DNA of 64,000 nt from Mycolicibacterium komossense (lineage in GTDB: Bacteria > Actinomycetota > Actinomycetes > Mycobacteriales > Mycobacteriaceae). The position numbers and the translations under genes are program-made. The stretch lies in the NCBI RefSeq assembly GCF_025822605.1, contig NZ_JACKTY010000049.1:62001-126000 (forward strand), read 5' to 3'. The notes under the pieces were generated by a model. It searched no databases, was not told the origin of the DNA, and was given only the letters and a program-made list of their open reading frames with translations. Positions 61,601 to 64,000 of this stretch are shown in pieces; position 1 is the stretch's first letter; every line of letters begins with the position of its first letter.

Positions 61601-64000
61601 CGACCGTCGTGACCACGCTGCACGGCGACGAGTCCAAGCCCAGGGTCGAAATCCGATCGCGCACCGGCAGTTCCGGTTGGACCATGCACGCCACCGCGAC
61701 GCTCGAACGCGACGGGCAGTCAGCTGGCGAACCGCCGACGATCGGAGAGCTCACCGAGCTCGATCCGCAGAAGTTGTACCGCACGTTGCGCAGCGCCGGC
61801 CAACAGCACGGACCGGCGTTCCAGGGCATCGTCTCTCTGGCCGTCTCCGACTCCGGAGTGGGTAGCGCCGCAGTCCACTTGCCGTCGTCGGCCAAGACCG
61901 CGGCCCGCCGGTTCATCCTGCACCCGGTGATGATGGACATCGCGATGCAGACTCTCGGCGCAGCCGCGCTGGCCGACTCGACTCAAGCCGCGGGCGGGGC
62001 CGAGACCGCGATGATCCTGCCGGTCCGACTGGCCGGCGTCCGCGTCTACGGCGACCTGACCACCGGTGTCCGCGCGATCGCCACGCTGCGGGCGACCGCA
62101 CGTGCGGACCGCTTTGTCGGGCAGGTCTTCCTCGCCGATGCCCAGGGGCAGGTGCTGCTGAAGATCGACGAAGTCGACATGGCGGTCCTGCAGGCTGCCC
62201 GGGCCGGAACCGGGCACGGCAGCGGGCTGTTCACCACCGCATGGGAACCGGTGGCACTTGAGCGGGCGGCCGGGGATCTCGGTGCCGTGCTGGTGGTCGG
62301 TGACGCCGCACTGCTGTCCGGGCTGCCCGAGGATACGCATCGACACGTCGTGCCCGCCGACGACCTGGGTCCACTGCGGGAAGCTCTGGCGCGCAAGGAC
62401 ATCCGCTGGGATGCCGTTGTCGTCGCCTGCCCGCCCCGGTCGGTGGACGAAGCGCTCACCGACGTCGAGCAACTGGCTCTCGCGCAGTCGCGCACCCTGC
62501 TGGTATCCGACATCGTGAAGCTGGCGGCGGCCACCGAGCCCGGCCCGCGGCTGTGGGTCGTCACCCGCGGTGCCCAGGTGCTTGCCGCCGGTGAGCGAGT
62601 CACATTGGCGCAGGCCGAACTTCGCGGCATCGTCCGAGTGCTGATCTTCGAGCACCCCGAGTTGAAGGCCACGATCGTCGACGTCGACGCCGAAGGCGCC
62701 ACGTCGGCACCAGCGCTGATCGCCGAGCTGCTCGCCGCCCCGGGTGACGACGAGGTCGCGTTGCGCAGCGGGCGCCGGTCGGTCAACCGGCTGGTACCCG
62801 CACCCACCGCTGCGGGCGGTGAGCTGGTGGTGGAACCCCGTCGCACAGTCGTCGACCTCGCCGGCCTCGACACCGCCGGGCTGCGGATCGATCATCCCGG
62901 GCAGCTGGACATCCTCGCGGTCCACCTCGAGACGCGGACTCCGCCGGCGGCCGATCAGGTCGAAATCCGGGTTATCGCAACGGGTCTCAATGCCAATGAC
63001 CTTCTCAAGACCGGTACCCTTGGCTTCGAGTGCGTCGGCGTGGTGGAGTCCTGCGGGGTCGATGTCGACACCGTCGCGGTCGGCCAGCGCGTGATCGCTT
63101 TCGGTGCAGGCGCGTTAGGTACCCATCTGACCACCCGAGCCGACCTCGTGGTCGCGGCGCCGGCCTGGCTACCGGACGCGGAGGCCGCCTCGATCGGAAT
63201 CGCGTATCTCACCGCGTGGCACGCGCTGTGCGAGGTCGGCCGCCTGGCCCCGGGTGAGCGGGTGCTGATCCACTCCGCCACCGTCGACACCGGACGGGCG
63301 GCCGTCTCGGTCGCGAAACTGGTCGGCGCCCGCATCTACGCCACCGCAGGTTCGGCAGCCCAGCGCGAAGAGCTGCGCGAACTCGGCGTCGACTACGTCG
63401 GCGACTCACACAGCCTGGACTTCGCTGACGAGATTCTGCACGCCACCGACGGGTACGGAGTCGATGTCGTGCTGAACTCCCTGCCGGGAGAGGCGATCCG
63501 GCGCGGGGTGAAGATCCTGGCGCCCGGCGGTCGGTTCATCGAACTCGGCACGCAGGGTATCGACATCGACTCGGCGCTGGGGCTGGCCGCATTGGCCAGG
63601 AGCGCGTCGTTCTCCGTCGTCGACCTCGAGATGAATCTGCAGCTGCGCCCGCAGCGGTACCAGCAACTCCTGCAGGAGATCCTGGGCCATGTCGCCGCGG
63701 GCGCGCTGCCGGTCCTGCCGGTCACCGAGTTCCCCTTCGAAGCCGCGACCGACGCTTTCCGGTTGATGGAATCCGGTGCCCAGCACGGCCGGATCGTCCT
63801 GGCGATTCCGGCCGGTGGCCGGACCGAAGCGGTAGTCGCAGCACCGCCGCTGGTCCGCCGCGACGGCGGATACGTCGTGGTCGGCGGCATGGGTGGCCTC
63901 GGCCTGGTCTTCGCGCAGTGGCTGGCCGCCCAGGGTGCGGGAATGATTGTCCTCAACGGACGTTCGGCGCCGAGTGCGGAGACCGCCGCAGCCATCGAGA
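58633..64000 (+). CDS. Type I polyketide synthase, PpsC-like (KS-AT-DH-ER-KR...), 3' end outside the window
   Basis: At least 1789 residues, open at the window edge. KS (about 35-460, Cys210 in DTACSSS), AT (about 560-880, Ser655), DH (about 910-1200, His941 and Asp1102), ER (about 1420-1735), then a KR starting at GGMGGLG (1751-1757). The DH active-site pair is present. The ER is unusual: it is short after GLNAND, and the nucleotide loop reads HSATVDTGRAAV (1547-1558) where GGVG is normal. TTG at 58633 is the likely start, 9 nt after the previous stop, with GAAGGG upstream. Order and sequence resemble PpsC of the PDIM pathway. Confidence 0.88.
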   Translation, partial: MTTATPDRARAIITDALRKIDDLSSRLEIAEKSSTEPIAVVGVACRFPGEVNNADQYWELLKDGRSGIVRVPAQRWDADAYYSDDHTVPGTINNREGGFLTSWQPDEFDAEFFAISPREAAAIDPQQRLLLEVACEALEDAGIPARTIRGTQTGVFVGQTAYDYMLTLSGIAQEELDAYVLTGNSANFAAGRLAYFLGARGPAMVLDTACSSSLTAIHLACQSLRSRESDTALVGGTNLMLSPGASIACSRWGMLAADGQCKTFDAGADGYVRSEGCGVVVLKRLEDAERDGDRVLAVVRGSAVNQDGASSGVTVPNGPAQQALLRQALTSARLAPSEIDYVEAHGTGTPLGDPIELEALGQVFADRGSSEPLILGSVKTNLGHLEAAAGVAGFIKTVLSLHHGYIPRHLNFAQLTPHATESASCLSVAAQGRDWPATGRPRRAGVSSFGVSGTNAHIVLEQAPEAVAVESVTPPAVSTLVVSGKSSDRVASLAGVLADWLTGPGAQVPLADVAHTLDRHRTRYPRFATVSARDHAQAVAGLRALAAGEPAVGLVAPHDGPCGSGTVFVYSGQGSQWAGMARQLLADEPAFAAAVAELEPDFVAQTGFSLHDVLAGGQALTGIAQVQPALVGVQLALTALWRSSGVEPDAVIGHSMGEVTAAVVAGALTPAEGLRVIATRSRLMSRLSGQGAMALLELDAAAAETLIADCPQVTVAVYASPRQTVIAGPPADVDALITQVAAQDRLARRIDVDVASHHPTIDPILAELEVELAGLAPKPPRIPILSTVDNAGATPLFDARHWVANLRNPVRFSQAIAAAGAQYCSFVEMSPHPLLTHAISDTLAGSHHHSLGAMARDADDTVTFHTALNTIRAPRSDHPAGRRTGLPFTPWHHTHHRIAVGAGTIRPGSHPLLGYGVTDPATGSRIWESTLGPDMLWLNDHRVGEACVLPGAAYAELALAAVTDAFGADGEPWTIRELSLDQVMLVAGDTTVVTTLHGDESKPRVEIRSRTGSSGWTMHATATLERDGQSAGEPPTIGELTELDPQKLYRTLRSAGQQHGPAFQGIVSLAVSDSGVGSAAVHLPSSAKTAARRFILHPVMMDIAMQTLGAAALADSTQAAGGAETAMILPVRLAGVRVYGDLTTGVRAIATLRATARADRFVGQVFLADAQGQVLLKIDEVDMAVLQAARAGTGHGSGLFTTAWEPVALERAAGDLGAVLVVGDAALLSGLPEDTHRHVVPADDLGPLREALARKDIRWDAVVVACPPRSVDEALTDVEQLALAQSRTLLVSDIVKLAAATEPGPRLWVVTRGAQVLAAGERVTLAQAELRGIVRVLIFEHPELKATIVDVDAEGATSAPALIAELLAAPGDDEVALRSGRRSVNRLVPAPTAAGGELVVEPRRTVVDLAGLDTAGLRIDHPGQLDILAVHLETRTPPAADQVEIRVIATGLNANDLLKTGTLGFECVGVVESCGVDVDTVAVGQRVIAFGAGALGTHLTTRADLVVAAPAWLPDAEAASIGIAYLTAWHALCEVGRLAPGERVLIHSATVDTGRAAVSVAKLVGARIYATAGSAAQREELRELGVDYVGDSHSLDFADEILHATDGYGVDVVLNSLPGEAIRRGVKILAPGGRFIELGTQGIDIDSALGLAALARSASFSVVDLEMNLQLRPQRYQQLLQEILGHVAAGALPVLPVTEFPFEAATDAFRLMESGAQHGRIVLAIPAGGRTEAVVAAPPLVRRDGGYVVVGGMGGLGLVFAQWLAAQGAGMIVLNGRSAPSAETAAAIE

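Noticed and set aside
53878..64000. Glycopeptidolipid or trehalose-polyphleate locus
   Set aside because: No mps NRPS, papA, mmpL10 or PE gene is seen; the ACP-KS-AT-KR-ACP enzyme with FAAL and TesA fits the Pps type.

Overview
The window is a high-GC actinobacterial chromosome segment, almost certainly from a Mycobacterium/Mycolicibacterium species. The clpB - pyrE - RNA methyltransferase - cox (CO dehydrogenase) - dedA - fba - purA gene order matches, in reverse, the M. tuberculosis Rv0384c to Rv0356c block. Other mycobacterial marks are the Rv1354c/Rv1355c pair, FAAL-PpsA-like polyketide synthases and an HspR HAIR operator. Genes are dense, many overlap by ATGA or GTGA, and several appear to be transcribed without a leader. 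I see no tRNA, rRNA, insertion sequence or CRISPR array. The species cannot be named from the sequence alone.

Layout. (1) 1-4.6 kb: clpB under an HspR/SigH-type control region, a membrane protein, pyrE and a PAS protein. (2) 4.6-7.2 kb: two TetR genes, one with a frameshift, and a short FAD-binding protein. (3) 7.2-12.7 kb: a convergently placed three-gene unit of acyltransferase-like protein, ThiF-nitroreductase fusion (Rv1355c/MoeY type) and GAF-GGDEF-EAL c-di-GMP enzyme, preceded by about 0.6 kb with no clear gene. (4) 12.7-19.3 kb: lipoprotein, SpoU methyltransferase, GH76 glycosidase, acetoacetyl-CoA synthetase and an NhaA-DsbA fusion, tightly packed. (5) 19.3-29.1 kb: LysR regulator plus a complete form I aerobic CO dehydrogenase locus (XdhC, coxM-S-L, XdhC-YHS, MoxR, CoxG, VWA). 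(6) 29-35 kb: LLM oxidoreductase, DedA, class II aldolase, an anchored protein, DUF3151, the zinc exporter ZitA with a strong operator, and a TetR. (7) 35-42.5 kb: P450/SnoaL pair, GAF-LuxR regulator, site-2 protease, a tandem 66-bp repeat, purA and thioesterase. (8) 42.5-51 kb: ferredoxin, MmpL/MarR pair, Na+/H+ antiporter, UBP zinc finger, purT, rhodanese and metZ. (9) 51-64 kb: a polyketide locus of FAAL, type II thioesterase, PpsA-like PKS and a PpsC-like PKS that runs off the window end.

How genes work together. The cox genes encode atmospheric or respiratory CO oxidation: the catalytic subunits, maturation AAA+/VWA/CoxG proteins and XdhC-type cofactor proteins. purA and purT are purine genes; rhodanese and metZ form a sulfur unit overlapping by 4 bp. 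The FAAL would adenylate a fatty acid and load it on the N-terminal ACP of the first PKS, which elongates it and passes it to the second, with the thioesterase editing: the logic of the PDIM/phenolphthiocerol pathway, here beside metZ.

The most interesting items are the acyltransferase / ThiF-nitroreductase / c-di-GMP module with its 11-bp-arm palindrome and a possible small ORF, the PDIM-like PKS locus whose second enzyme carries a shortened ER with an altered nucleotide-binding motif, the zitA operator overlapping a leaderless promoter, and the frameshifted TetR gene.
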